A DNA stretch of 64,000 bases from Kingdonia uniflora (GCA_014058105.1 JACGCM010002285.1:682001-746000); one strand, 5' to 3'. Shown: positions 1 to 11,500, counted from the stretch's first letter. Made by a program: numbers and translations. Notes: generated from the letters alone by a model not told the origin.

Positions 1-551
1 TGGATCTCAGCATATTTGGTGCGCCACCATAGTTTAGCATCACCGGCGAGGTACATGGTTGCCATCGACACCTTTGAACCTTCGCTATCAGGCCTAACCA
101 CATTGAAGTACGCCTCCATATCAAAAAGGAAGTTTTCTACCTCCTTGGCGTCCCTCGCTCCCTCATACGCCTTGGGCTCGGGGACCTTGATCCTGGGCCG
201 GTCTATACCGCCGCCCGAAGGTGCTGGATCTCCATTTCCAACAACCTTTACTAGGAGATTTACTTTCGAGGAAAGTTCAGCCACCTGATCCAGAAGAGTA
301 GCCATATTCCCTTCAACCACTCCCTCCAACGTAACAAAACGTTCGCCCACATGGGCCTGATCGTCTGAGAAACCGTCCAATCGTTCCTCCAGAGTCGTCA
401 CTTGATCTATAATCCCACTTAGAGCTAGCATCTTATCCTCTAACTGGTCCAACCGCGTTCGGGTATTCAAGGGCCGGGGATTAATGGATGGTCCTCCCAC
501 CTGCTGGGCAAGGACCTGGGCGGGGTCAGTAGCATTCGGACCCTCCGCCAT
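1..551 (-). CDS. Ty3-gypsy gag, N-terminal part (runs off window)
   Basis: Capsid-type Gag of an LTR retrotransposon; in this class it assembles the cytoplasmic particle that packages element RNA. Read on the minus strand from an ATG at 551, the frame stays open for 183 codons to the window edge. It opens with a Gln/Pro-rich leader and a predicted coiled coil (about residues 35-110). It then enters the conserved Gag domain with motifs KVPEPKAYEGARDAKEVENF, MEAYF and MYLAGDAKLWWRTKYAE, typical of plant Ty3-gypsy elements. The start lies 29 bases downstream of the primer-binding site, as expected. No stop or frameshift is seen, so this copy may be young. Pol and the 3' LTR would lie beyond the left edge. 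An open plus-strand frame at 16-288 is only its shadow. Confidence 0.85.
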   Translation of the reverse strand, partial: MAEGPNATDPAQVLAQQVGGPSINPRPLNTRTRLDQLEDKMLALSGIIDQVTTLEERLDGFSDDQAHVGERFVTLEGVVEGNMATLLDQVAELSSKVNLLVKVVGNGDPAPSGGGIDRPRIKVPEPKAYEGARDAKEVENFLFDMEAYFNVVRPDSEGSKVSMATMYLAGDAKLWWRTKYAEI

Positions 552-579
552 CGCAACTAGATCGCTTTCAACTAGATCG

Positions 580-590
580 CTCTGATACCA
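580..590 (-). other. Primer-binding site (initiator Met-tRNA type)
   Basis: The minus strand reads TGGTATCAGAG, matching the 3' end of plant initiator methionine tRNA. It starts two bases inside the LTR edge at 593, the classic place for minus-strand priming. This fixes the element's orientation as right to left. Confidence 0.85.
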
Positions 591-592
591 AC

Positions 593-1009
593 TGACACGG
601 ACCAACTTAAAATCAAGCTTGGCACGTGCGGCACTCGAGACACCTGTCCCAAGTAAGCCTAATTACTCTTCTTAATCAATTATTTAGCATCACATAATCT
701 CAACGCATCGCATAATCTCAACGCATCACAAACACTGAACAAAGGGTCTTTGAAGGCATCATTTCATTCAAATATCAACAACTATTACAAAGCACTATTA
801 CAAGCTTAAATTCCTTCTTGGGTGTAGAAGACTAGTCCTCTACATATATATGAAAATGGAAAACAACTAAGTTCTAAAAGGAAACATCAAAAGTGGAGAC
901 GAAGCGTACTCCCCCATTTTCCTAAGCTAACCTTTACAAAAATAAATGAAAATTTGTACAATGCTCTTTTACAACCTAAGGAACCTATATACAAAGCCTG
1001 GGCGTCACA
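593..1009 (-). repeat. 5' LTR of the Ty3-gypsy element
   Basis: On the minus strand the LTR begins TGTGACGCCC and ends CCGTGTCA, the usual TG...CA ends, and is 417 bp long. It sits directly upstream of the PBS and gag. A truncated relative lies at 29456-29815 in the same orientation. The LTR should hold the element's promoter and polyadenylation site. The target duplication cannot be tested because the other end is outside the window; the right flank is ctttg. Confidence 0.8.
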
Positions 1010-1089
1010 CTTTGGCTAGTCAAAATGGAATACATTTGGAAACTCCGCTACAAATGTTCTTCATGACGTAATACGCTACATGATTATTA

Positions 1090-1438
1090 GAGCATCTCTT
1101 GAAGTACCTCACTTGGTTGAAAAAAAAAAAAAAAATCCAACTGAGTGAGGTACAATTTTAACACTTGGTTTATTTAGAAGGAAATATCTTACAAGGATTT
1201 AAAGAGAGAAAGGGACCCACAAAATTGAAAAATGAATTAAAGTCAAAGAAGTTAAGTGAAAACACCGCGTGTTGCTTTGTAATTAGTTGTTTTTAAACCT
1301 CAAAAGGCAAGGATCAACCTTGGAAAAGCAAGGCTTTGAGGATGAAAACCAAGTGAGGTAATGTTGAGTACTGTTGGATTGAAAAAATCTTATGTGGCAC
1401 CTCAAAACCAAGTGAGTGAGGTACTTTAGAAAATGCTC
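1090..1438. mobile_element. MITE, Tourist/PIF-Harbinger-like (349 bp)
   Basis: Terminal inverted repeats begin GAGCAT at both ends, and both ends carry GTACCTCACTTGGTT-type sequence just inside. A TTA target duplication flanks it at 1087-1089 and 1439-1441. It has no coding capacity. A related left-end fragment is seen near 18684-18760. Confidence 0.8.
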
Positions 1439-1441
1439 TTA

Positions 1442-3193
1442 GTAGGAGCGGTGGAGATATACCGAGAAGAACAAGCCGCTTATATACATTTCTTGGTTTT
1501 TGACGACGATTTGTCCAAGTTATTTCCTCAAAGATCAGGCTTTTGAAGTCTTTTGAAAAAATACAAGTAAATCAAACAAGTCTTCAAGACCGATATAGTT
1601 CTAGACTGTAATCATCGTAAAAGGCCATCAGAAATAACGCAAATTTATTCTGAAACTGTGTTATGAAAGCTTCAGCCCTCAGAAAGAGTAAATATCAAAT
1701 CCATGCCTCCAAATTTACAGAACCATTTTTCAACATTCTTATCTAGTCCCATTTTTTGTCTGAAAATCAGCATCATCAGGATAAAAAATGATATACTGGT
1801 CAGGTTCAAGTTCCATCCAGGCATCCTGACAAGATTCAAGAACCCAGCACAAGCCAACACCCCGGATTGTAGCATTGTCAGGAAAATGTATATTGGTACA
1901 CTAAACACTAACTTAAACACACTTACATGGATCTGAACCCTGGTAAAGTAAGATGCAAAACAATATTAATTTAACTTCAGGAGTAAGAACTCTTCATACA
2001 TCAACTATAAGTTTATAAGTTTATTATAGTTGAGACTTTTCAGTCAACTAGAGGACATAAAAGCGTACACTGAAAAACTCAGTTTGAGAAACATCATTCT
2101 CTGATAGATTAACCTTGTAACTTACTACAATAGATAATATGATAAATAATATTTACAGCATTTGGCATAACTTCATGAAATGTCATTCTTCTGATCACCA
2201 CATTCTGTAATGTGCAGTACGATTTTAACTCTAATAGGGACAGTACATTTCAGCTTTCGTTTGCAACAAGAGCTTCAAATACAGGAATTGGAGGCCCACG
2301 TAAACCGATTTAAGTAGCACAGATTGAAGATTCCTGCAAATGTAGCTTCAAATATTAACACTGTACGTACAAGTACTTCCAAGTTCAATAATCTTAACGG
2401 AGACTATTCTCTTTTTTCCGTACTAGAGACCTTTTCATCTTTGACAAACAGGTTTCACTAACTATAAAGCAATCTTAGATCTCAAAATTTTATGCAGTTA
2501 ATGAGTTGCAGAAACAAGTTTTGTACAGACAACAGTGTAGTACAAAGTTATTTCATACACATACATTCAGGTTCTTGGTAACATATCTCTTCTATTCAAA
2601 TAAATATGTGGGAAAAAAACTTTCCACAATTTTTTAACAAAAGCTATTTGGATTGAATTGGATTGGATTAATAACAAGAAAGTTTTAGATTGGAAAAATA
2701 ACATGACCTTTGGGACGAAACTTGAGACCAAAAACATTGTGCTGAAATAGAGAGGTAAGTTGGAGGGGCAATGCCGCACCATAAAGCTATAAATAAATTG
2801 TATCACTGCATTGAACACGGAAGTAACTGCGTCTAGGACCATAATATTGTTTAGAGCTGTACCCAACAAATAAAAGTACTCAGATAACTATATCTGAGAA
2901 CTTATAAGTTTAAGCACAAACAAAAACCCCTAGGACAAACAAAATTGACATCTTCCCCTAGGACAATTGACCTCCTCCCCTAGGACAATTCTTCTTGTTT
3001 TATGTATATATCAATCATTGAATTTACGATCAGTTTTAAACATGGACACATCCATTCCCGATCCTAAGCCGTTACCGATTTCTGTAAGCATATCATTTGG
3101 ATAAATAGAAAGAAGATAAAGTCGTGCAATCTCAGCAACTCTTACCCCATAGATACAGATGCCTCCCAAGTATATTAGAGATGTAGCATGATC
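1442..3193. other. Intergenic DNA and 3' flank of the RAD21 gene
   Basis: I see no convincing gene here. The open frames at 1672-1920 and 2567-2869 have no recognisable motifs. The part nearest 3193 must hold the 3'UTR and polyadenylation signal of the minus-strand RAD21 gene. Around 2925-2993 there are three imperfect copies of a short unit containing CCCTAGGACAA. Confidence 0.5.
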
Positions 3194-6100
3194 TTAGATT
3201 TTGCCCTTCATAATTTTCAGAGTGATATCGCCATAAGGTTTTTCTTGGTGTACATCAATGACCTGATAAGTCTTCAAAACCTACAATCAAGAACTAATAA
3301 TAAGCAACTGTAAATTAATTAAACAAATCTCAGTTTTGATTAACATGGCCTCGAGTTACCATTGTTTCATAGAACATCCGAGCACATTTTTTCTTTGTTT
3401 TTCCATCTAATATCTTTTGCAAACTAAGATTTACAGGTTGGTCCTTCGAGCTTTCAGTTGCAGGAGACTTGTTTTTAAGATACTGAGCGACAGCCCTGAA
3501 AATTAATCACGTAAAAGACAATCAAGAAAATTAAGTCAGATTAGTATGAAGATGTCAATCAAACATGATGTTCGAGATAAAAAGTAAATGTACCTGGTCC
3601 TTGCAGACAATGTATTGGCTTCTTCGTTTTCTTCAAGCCCTGATTGTATGTTGTCTACTTCAAGAAAATCAAGTTCCTACAAGACAACATAATAAATGTT
3701 TAAACCATTAAGCAACAGCTCATGTAACCAAGCTTGAAATCTATACTTTTACTAGATTACTCACTTTTGCTTCAGCAGAATTCTGCAACTCTTGAATATC
3801 TGAAAGATCAAATCCTGGTTGCTCCTCTAAATGAGTAAATGGTGTTTCAATATCAGATCCTATTTGTACTGTAGATGCTGTATGCTCATATGTAGCAGGT
3901 TCAGTCTCCAGTGTAGGCAGTATTTCAGTTCGAGACTTAGAGCCCAAATTGCTAGCAGGGATTGGAGTAAATTCATCTCTTCTAGGTGAAGGCATTAAAT
4001 CATTAAAGAAAGAGTTGTCGACATGGCTATTTTCATTTTGAGGATGCTCAATTTCTATATCAGGGTTCATAGGAGCTGGAGATACTATCCTGGGTTCTGA
4101 AGAAACATCGCCCTCTGGTAGAACACAAAACATGGAGCTTATGAATTCTTTCTTGAAAATATTTTGAATACCTGGAGCCATTCCTGCAAAATAAATGCCA
4201 AGATTCATAAGCAGTTCTTTGCAAATAAAGATTAAAATAGAGATGCTAGAAAAATGGGTCAGACCAAACACTGATAATATATCGACGAACACATAGCGAA
4301 TTGATAATATATATTGAATATACAGCTCTATTGGTTAATATTTTGAAATATGCCTACAACAAGATCTAATGGCAAAAGGGAAGCCTACTGACCACCAATT
4401 ATAGGCTCAAGGAACATTTGCTCCATTCTTGGTTTCTTGCTGAACCTCCATAGATCTAAATCTGAGCAAGGAAGTTTCTTCCGCCTTTTCACAAGCTTGC
4501 TAGCATCTTTAAGACCTTCCTTAATAAATCTGTTAAGTTCACCATAAACATTATATGTTCAACTAGATTAATAACCGATACAAGTATCAACTCGAGCTCA
4601 AATGCACCATGAACCAAGATAAACTCACTCATTCGTCAGCACGACGGATTCGTCAAATAACTGCTTTCTCTTCCTCGATTTTCCTTTTTTCTTCTCAAGT
4701 GAGATTGGAGTTGGTGCAATTGCTAATGGAGGTAAAATATCCCCTGGATATTGAAAACTAGATTTATGACAATGGTAGAAGGGGACAAACTATATACACA
4801 CAAAAGTATAAAAAAAAAAAATCATATGTACATAATGAGAAACTTCAACTCACCTAATGAAAAAGGTGAACCAAAGTTCCCAAGAGAATTTGCTGATGGA
4901 AAAAATGCAACTGGATTTGCATGTAAATGAGATTGCGGAGATAGTTCAGGAAGTGGTAACTCCAAAATCGGAGAAAGAGTAGGTTGCTTGTTCATAGCAT
5001 TTTCAGACTCAATTTCCATTGGAATATCACTTGTTTGACTATCCAACTCTGCAATGTAAGGAAAGCCAGACTCGTGAACAGCATCCCGCCTAACTTCAAT
5101 TTCCGGAAAATCTTCAAAAAGCCTTCTTTTTTTAAACTGTTCTGCTTGGTTACTTGGACCAGGATCTGCATCATTTAAACTAACACTTTCTACAACTGGA
5201 GAGGTGCTGAAAGAAGAACATATTTTATCATAAGTAGTAGCTTTAAAACAAATAAATGACAGAAGAAAATCATAAATCGTGAAACATACTCTTCTTGCAT
5301 TGAGCTAACTCTAAATTCTGGAATATCTGCCGGAGGAGATATATTCATATTAATGTCCTGTACATATCAAAAAATTGTTCTTGACGATGCAATCCCCAAA
5401 ACGAAAAATCAAATAGAAGGAAGCACATTAAACTATAAAGCACAATTTGACATATAAAGAAGTATTACCCCAATGAAGACAGAAACAAAAGAATCGCCTC
5501 CAACTGGGATAGGGTCTGCATACACCAGATATACTAACTATTAGCTTATAAGTACTTACTAATAAAAAATCAGCTGCTTTCAGTATATGCGATAAGAAAG
5601 TGTTTATGACAACAACAAGCAAAGTAAAAGACCTGGTAAGGTAATTTCTTCTTGAGACCTGAGATGATTGTCCGGAGCTCTGATAATAAGACATACAAAG
5701 TTAGAAATTAGAAGTAAGCATAGCAAAGCAAAACATTAGCAGGAGCATGAGCATGAAATCCTTGCCTCTCTAAATACAATTCAGTGTCCAAATCCAACTC
5801 ATCTAGCTCAAAATTATCTGGCAAAGTTATGGACTGAAATGGTGCACAGTTTGCATCGTCCGGTAAATTGATTTCTCTAATAGAGGCAAAGGCAAGTCTA
5901 ATATTATCAAACAACTCAGTGCACTCCTGGAAAAGGTAATCAGTTTTCCTCGAATATATCCGAACAACACCAAACATAAGGTGTGCCGCCAATCTCAGTG
6001 CGATGGGTACGGCTGGCACCATAATGGCATCTACAAAGAACATACTTTAAATTAGAAGATTTATGAAAAATTGGCAAATTAACCAAAGAATACGAGCAAC

Positions 6101-6597
6101 AATAGCATCTTCTAAGGCTATATGGTAATATGTTTCCTTACACATCTACATGAAGTTCGTCACATTGTTTCTTCGAAAAGAGCAACAATATTTTTTACAG
6201 TTCTAACCATCATTTTCCAAAAATTCGCATCCCATATACTGGAATCAGATCAAACAGACATCTACCCAATTTTTTTTTGCAATTTTACCTTAACCACTGC
6301 AACCTATCAAACAAAATCCTAACACACCCCAATGAGAAAACCCAAAACAGGTAGATATATTTATAATTTCATTCTCCTCCTCAAATCCAATCCTGGTTAG
6401 GGTTTTAAGTCTAACCAAAAATTTACACCTTTATACTTCTACAACTCTACAATTCACAATAAAACCTACAAAAAGATCCCAACTTTATTATGAATTCTCG
6501 AAACCCCATTTCCCTAACCCCCATTTCAAACACCAACATTACCCCCAAGCTCCCAATTTGTCTCATAAAACCCTAAAATCCAAAATAAAGGGGGTAA

Positions 6598-6646
<49 letters not shown>

Positions 6647-6773
6647 AACCAACTGATTTGGGGATATCAACATCTACCACATGTGATTTCCGGATGTTCT
6701 TCTGTAAATGAGCTGCGATCCATACCGTTCCGAGAGGGCTCTTTCGAGCGAGGAAGTTCTGCGAGTAGAACAT
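3194..6773 (-). CDS. Cohesin kleisin subunit RAD21/SCC1, SYN3-like (12 exons)
   Basis: Alpha-kleisin that closes the SMC1-SMC3 cohesin ring, holds sister chromatids together in the nucleus and is cut by separase. My exon model (minus strand): 6773-6650, 6030-5766, 5679-5633, 5515-5469, 5357-5290, 5206-4854, 4743-4629, 4529-4393, 4183-3765, 3676-3594, 3495-3360, 3280-3194. It totals 1881 nt with phases matching throughout, giving 626 aa. The N-terminal kleisin domain (1 to about 100) starts MFYSQNFLARKSPLGTVW and contains VPIALRLAAHL and GVVRIYSRK. A basic block KKKGKSRKRK and a KRRKKLPCSDLDLWRF motif lie in the middle. The C-terminal winged helix holds ARMFYETMV and VIDVHQEKPYGDITLK. Among Arabidopsis kleisins the middle and acidic regions look most like SYN3/RAD21.2 (about 690 aa). 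Intron 2 has a GC donor; the others are GT-AG. Exact SYN class is inference. Confidence 0.9.
6601..6649 (-). repeat. GA/TC microsatellite next to the RAD21 intron 1 donor
   Basis: A (GA)n tract of about 40 bp ends a few bases from the 5' splice site of intron 1. Read in the gene's direction the donor GTTAGT runs straight into (TC)n. A shorter GA run at about 6809-6824 lies in the 5' leader. GA/TC tracts around plant start sites are common and can bind GAGA-type regulators; any effect here is inferred. Confidence 0.8.
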
Positions 6774-6876
6774 CGCCCAGGGTTTAATCAGAATCCAATT
6801 TCACAATTGAGAGAGAGAGAGAGAGTTAGGGTTTTGGAGAGGTGAAGTTAAGAGTGACGATTCGAAAGAGGCGGTT

Positions 6877-8130
6877 TTAATTGGGTTTAAAATAAGAAAG
6901 TTGTTGCGGGAAATATATTTTGGCGCGAGATTTACGAACATGGACCGCAAAACGGTGGGGAAACGACCGAAAGAAATCTCCTCCAATATCGCAGAGTTTT
7001 GTCAGAGTTTCTTTTACAAATGGGTATGCTAGTCGCTTGCCAACAAAACAGCCAACTAGATAGAGGGAACTAGTCCTGATATTCTCTTTAAATTCGTCAG
7101 GATCTACTTTGATTGCATTTTTCTCATCAACAATATCAGGTTTTATAAAGGAGAGTTTAGAAATACCTCTGCCTGTCAGGAGCAGAAAGGAGGGAAGCAC
7201 AGCTCTTAATCAGTGTTGGTTGAGCTGCTTTTTTTGAATTGCTGCAAGCTCCTTCTTCAAATTCAGCCGGAAGGGCAAGGATAGGGGCTTTCTTACCCTT
7301 GTCCAGTTCATTGTCGGTTTGTGTGATAACAGCATTAGGTGTCCATTCAGCTTCTGCATCCATCTTTGTGCAATTCGATCCTTCCTTAGGATCTAGTTGA
7401 GCTGAATCAGTCTTAGGAGCCGAGCTATAATTGACAGCACCTCCATCAGAGCTCTCAACTTCTCCTATCTCCTGGATTGAACCATTATGGCAACTTTCAA
7501 AGCAAATACCTTCTTTGTTTTCATAATTTCCACATTTCAGCACACATGATTTGAAATTGCAGGTTTCAAACGGACATAAAACTTTCATTGGAGTGTTACT
7601 CTTCTCAGCCAATGCAGAGTTAGACTCCTCATTTGCCCGAGTACCAAAGATCGAATAGTCTTCAGTTGAATTAAGTAGATTAAGCCTCCCTTCCTTCAAT
7701 CCTTGGGGAACCTGATCTTTTCAGACCTTATAAGCACTTCAGGATCCAATTATCGGTTTGATTGGGAGTCTCTAAAGAACGAATGTCTATTCTTAGTCTT
7801 CGATGCTCCTGTGGCAGAGGTTGCATTTTGTGAAGCTTAATTTTTTTGGAAATCCAACTCGAATTGATGTTTGGTCGCTGCATCTGCTTCTTTGAATTTG
7901 ATGTCAAAGAGAAATCGGGCAACTCTGCTTTCCTCCTCACTGATTGGTTTCTTTCTATCCCAATTATGGATTCCCATCGCCATGAGTTTGATCTTGAGTA
8001 AGGATGGCGGATTCTGTCTTTCACACTCATCTCCATCTGCAACTTGTTTGGATAAGGTTTGGGGTTGATTGTTTGAAGATTTCAGTGGATCTCCCTCACA
8101 ATCCGAGAGAGAACCTCCCCGGTCCTCCAT
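6877..8130 (-). pseudogene. LINE ORF1-like relic with DUF4283 domain
   Basis: A broken minus-strand coding region. It starts at an ATG at 8130 (97-aa open stretch), continues in other frames at 8042-7728 and 7699-7157, and ends in the 7200-6877 frame. The last part resembles the DUF4283 domain of plant LINE ORF1-type proteins: ISKLSFIKPDIVDEKNAI, then LVGCFVGKRLAYPFVKETL and a KLCDIGGDFF stretch. At least three frame changes show it is not functional. No reverse transcriptase follows. The relic stops about 100 bp upstream of the RAD21 start codon and is on the same strand, so its right-to-left end abuts the RAD21 promoter. It could be a LINE fragment or a relic of a host DUF4283 protein; the former is more likely. 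Confidence 0.65.
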
Positions 8131-8269
8131 TGATGGAAGCCCAGAAAGGGCAGCAGCAAGTAAATCTCCTCCCTTGAATTGAGAGAATCGAAATCAGAGA
8201 TTCAATTGAGGGAAATTATTCTAAAATTGACTTTTTCCAGTCAAGTTTGATTTCATAGTAAGACTGCCT

Positions 8270-8400
8270 AACAAGGTTTGTTAATGGTAGTTGAGAAAGT
8301 TATGAGTGGAGATGATGGTTGTTTTCATGCCACTTTTGGTTGCAACTTACAACTCAGTTTCATGTCAAATGCCTACTATGAGGTCACAGTGAAACTTGTG
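8270..8400 (+). repeat. Dispersed repeat, copy 1
   Basis: The stretch with GTTGAGAAAGTTATGAGTGG and then CTTTTGGTTGCAACTTACAA recurs as diverged copies at about 18195-18270 (same strand) and 31268-31360 (opposite strand). No coding capacity and no clear termini are seen. It is probably part of an unrecognised non-autonomous transposon. Confidence 0.55.
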
Positions 8401-8438
8401 TTATTGCACTCTATATAAATGCACAACCTCTCTAGTAG

Positions 8439-8650
8439 CATCTCTAGCAGTTGAGTGTGGGTTGGTTCCTCTGGCCCACCTTTTCAGGCCTAAATAATCC
8501 CAACTTAAACTCTAGTCTCTAGTCTCTAGTCTAAAGACTAGCTGACGTGGTTTTAATTTCTAAAAGTAAATAACATCTCCAGCAGTTGAGTGTGGGTTGG
8601 TTCATCTGACCCACCTTGTCAAGCCCAAATAATCTTAACCCATACTCTAG
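8439..8650 (+). repeat. 77-bp direct repeat, two copies 135 bp apart
   Basis: Copies at 8439-8515 and 8574-8650 share CAGTTGAGTGTGGGTTGGTT followed by a CCCACC block and a final CTCTAG. The inverted form of GAGTGTGGGTTG recurs near the terminus at 18140-18185, so these belong to a MITE-like family with GAGCATCTCC-type ends. The TIR element at 8650-10185 is inserted at the end of the second copy. Confidence 0.65.
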
Positions 8651-9080
8651 GCCATGTTTGTTTTTTGGTCAAGGGTGAGAAGAGGTGTGATCTTTTGGAA
8701 ACTTATCACCTTTGGCATGTTTTATATATATATATATATATAAAAGTAGGCATTCTCTCCAGAAAAAATGAAAACTAGAAGTTTGGCCTACTTCCAACCT
8801 CAAAACTTCACACTCCCCCGTAAAGTTTTTTGGGTTGACTTCCAACTAAAAAACTTCCAGTTTGGCTTTGACTGGTTGTTTTGCCGTTATACTATGGTCT
8901 GGTCGTTTCCCACACCCGTGACCGATTTAAGTGGGGGTATTTTGGTCGTTTCAATCCCAAAATACTCAAATATGACAAATGAAAAACCACCCCTACCCCA
9001 AATAAGCCAAATAAAAACCCACCCAACGTTTCCCTCCCCCCATCTCTCTTCCTCCTCTTTCTCCCTCTCCCTCACCCTTA

Positions 9081-9159
<79 letters not shown>

Positions 9160-10185
9160 CCTCTCCCACCTCTCTTTCTCTCCCTTATCTCTTTACATCT
9201 CCCTCTCACCTCTCTCTCTATCCCCCCCTATCTCTCTCTCCCTTATCTCTCTGCCTCTCCCTCTCACCTTTCTTTTTATCCCCTCTCTCTCCCACCCTCA
9301 TGCAACTCTCTCTCTCTCTCTACCTCCCTCTCACCTCTTTCATCCCCCCTCTCTTTCTCACATCTTTCTCCCACCCTCATGCAACTTACACACTCTTTCT
9401 CTACCTCTCCCTCTCACCTCTCTTTCCCACCCTCATACAACTCTCTCACTCACTCTCTCTTTCTACCTTATCTCTCTACCTTTCTCTCTCTCCCTTTCTC
9501 CCTTATCTCTTTACATCTCCCTCTCACCTCTCTCTCTCCCTTATCTTTCTGCCTCTCCCTCTCACCTTTCTTTTTATCCCCTCTCTCTCCCACTCTCATT
9601 CAACTCTCCCTCTCACCTCTCTTTCTATCCCCTCTCTCTCACACATCTTTCTCCCACCCTCATGCAACTCACACACTCTCTCTCTCTACCTCTCCCTCTT
9701 ACTTTTCTTTATATCCCCTCTCCCACCCTCATGCAACTCTCTCTCTCTCTACCTCTCCCTCTCACCTTTCTTTCTATCCCCTCTCTCTCACCTCTCTTTC
9801 CCACCCTCATACAACTCTCTCACTCACTCACACTCTCTCTCTCTACCTTATCTCTCTACATCTCTTTCTATCCCACCTCTCTCTCCAAACCTCATACAAC
9901 TCTCTCTATCTCTCTCTCTCACTACCTCATTAATATATGATGAATTAGAAAGGAAAATGTGGTTTATATGTATTTTTGATGTTTTTGTGGAGAAACTTTT
10001 AATCTGTGGTTAAATTGGATGGTTAAGCCAAACAGACTAGTGAGAAGTTTAAGTTAGAAGTCAGAATTTTAAGTACAAGTTCTAACCTTCAGCTAAACGC
10101 ACGCGAGTTTTTTCCAATCTTCTAACCTCAAAATTTCCTACCACTTCCTACCTCTTCTTACCAAAAAAAACAAACAAACATGGCC
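8650..10185. mobile_element. TIR transposon (about 1.5 kb) carrying a CT-rich minisatellite
   Basis: The left end GGCCATGTTTGTTTTTTGGT and the right end ACCAAAAAAAACAAACAAAC-ATGGCC are inverted repeats. Both are flanked by CTA (8647-8649 and 10186-10188), which fits a 3-bp target duplication. No transposase is encoded. The interior is mostly pyrimidine-rich repeat. The superfamily is uncertain: the 3-bp duplication suggests PIF/Harbinger or CACTA-like activity. Confidence 0.7.
9042..9930 (+). repeat. CT-rich microsatellite plus degenerate minisatellite
   Basis: It starts with a pure (CT)n run of about 75 bp near 9085-9156. It continues as a degenerate array in which CCCACCCTCATGCAACTC-type blocks recur near 9292, 9371, 9428, 9653 and 9726, with variants near 9590 and 9802. 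The spacers are runs of CTCTCTCC and TTTCTATCCCC. Almost no purines occur on the plus strand for about 900 bp. The long Ser/Leu/Pro frames it opens (for example 8768-9940) are composition artefacts. Confidence 0.9.
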
Positions 10186-10188
10186 CTA

Positions 10189-10741
10189 GTCTTCCAGCAG
10201 TTAAGTTTGAGGCCGGCTGAAAGTAGCGAACTTTATTGAATCTCCTCTTCTTCCTTCACTATTTTGCTTTGATTTGATGTAGCACAAAGGCTTTTCCAAA
10301 AAGAGAGAAACCAGTCTCTCTGTTTTGCATGTTTTACTGCAAATCGAAACCCACGATCAACAAAATAAAACATTCATCTTCGTCTCCGTAAGCAAGGTAT
10401 CATCACTAAGGAACTACAAAGGAAGCCAGAACTCCCCATCATCCAAATTTAACGTTATTCCAACAAAACAAGAGAACCCCATATAAGGTTTTGAAGAACA
10501 AAGAGTGATGGTTGTAGCTTAAGAATCAATTCTCATTTCAGCAAGTTGAAGTAAATCCAAAACCCAAAAAAAATCAAACACCCGAATCATCCAAATACCC
10601 AAACCTAAAAGCTTCATTTTTTTTTGCTCTTTATCATCATATTTTCCACTCCAATCCTTTTGTTTATAATATATATTTTTGATTATAACAAAATTAGACC
10701 CAAAACTGGAAATTTAAAGGTTAAATTTGTACCCAAAAGTG
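10189..10741. other. Intergenic DNA, nothing recognised
   Basis: AT-rich sequence between the TIR element and copia element C1. I found no coding region, repeat boundary or RNA gene. The first bases (about 10190-10215) resume the interrupted MITE-like sequence with CCAGCAGTTAAGTTTG. Confidence 0.4.
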
Positions 10742-10746
10742 ATTTT

Positions 10747-10979
10747 TATTGGATAATAATGAATATTACTCCATTGGATGATCACAAGCAATAAAATGAG
10801 AGAAGAGTTGGGACCCTATCCTCAGAGGTTCATAGTTACAAGGGATAACCCAATATATGTTCTCTATATCTACTCAAACTCCCCCCATAAACCCTAAAGG
10901 CCTATGGGCTTGTTAGGAGTCCAGTAGGACACCCCAACCCAGTTGGGTTCCTACCTTGGGCTGGACCCAACTCCTAACA
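10747..10979 (-). repeat. 3' LTR of C1
   Basis: It shares CAATATATGTTCTCTATATC and TTAGGAGTCCAGTAGGA with the right LTR. Its right end, read on the minus strand, starts TGTTAGGAG directly after the polypurine tract. Relative to the right copy it lacks an internal segment of about 40 bp. Confidence 0.8.
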
Positions 10980-11219
10980 CTCCCCCTTGGGGTGTTCCAT
11001 ACCAGGACACCTCATCAAAACCTCTACCTAGCAAAATCCCTTGGAAAAAAGTTGTACAAGGAAAAAGTACAATCCTATGCCCCGTATGAGTTATATATTG
11101 TCTCATCAAGACCTTTAGTCAATAAAACCTCCTAGGATAAAAATAGCACTAAGAGGAAAAAGAGTACAATGCGTATGTGTCAACGTCAGGACAAAATTAC
11201 TCCCTCGAGATCTATCTCC

Positions 11220-11500
11220 CTAAGATATTGATAAATAAAGCTTCTGCATGCCGATTCCGTGTACTAGTTGTGTGAACGTAAGTGGTATAAGAGTCTTCGT
11301 GAATAGGTTTGCAAAGTTGTCTTCTGAAATATCTTGAATAATGCCAATCTTATTCGCCTTTTATAATTCATAAGAATGGAATAGCTTCTGTGAAATACGT
11401 TTTCTGTCACCATTGATAAAATCGTTATTGACTTGAATGATGCAAGCCAAGTTGTCTTCATACATAGTCGATGTTTTATCTTGGATAAAACATGCCACAA
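11220..11500 (-). pseudogene. Ty1-copia RNase H C-terminal relic (C1)
   Basis: Read on the minus strand with frame changes, this keeps the C-terminal signature of copia polyproteins: a YEDN.ACI block, a GDRKRIS block near the catalytic histidine region, a run like KIGIIQDISEDNFANLFTK, and a final V.GIGMQKL. It would have removed RNA from RNA-DNA hybrids during reverse transcription. Frames are broken, and the upstream RT and integrase between 11500 and 14900 can no longer be read with confidence. Confidence 0.65.

Noticed and set aside
16..288. Open frame of 90 aa on the plus strand
   Set aside because: It is the complement of the intact gypsy gag and has no motif of its own.
593..1009. Solo LTR
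   Set aside because: PBS and an open gag follow directly, so it is the 5' LTR of an element cut by the window edge.
2567..2869. 100-aa minus-strand frame downstream of RAD21
   Set aside because: No splice link to RAD21, whose stop codon is at 3194-3196, and no family motif.
8768..10013. Long Ser/Leu/Pro frames (390, 237 and 184 aa)
   Set aside because: Three overlapping frames open over the same CT-rich repeat; composition artefact.
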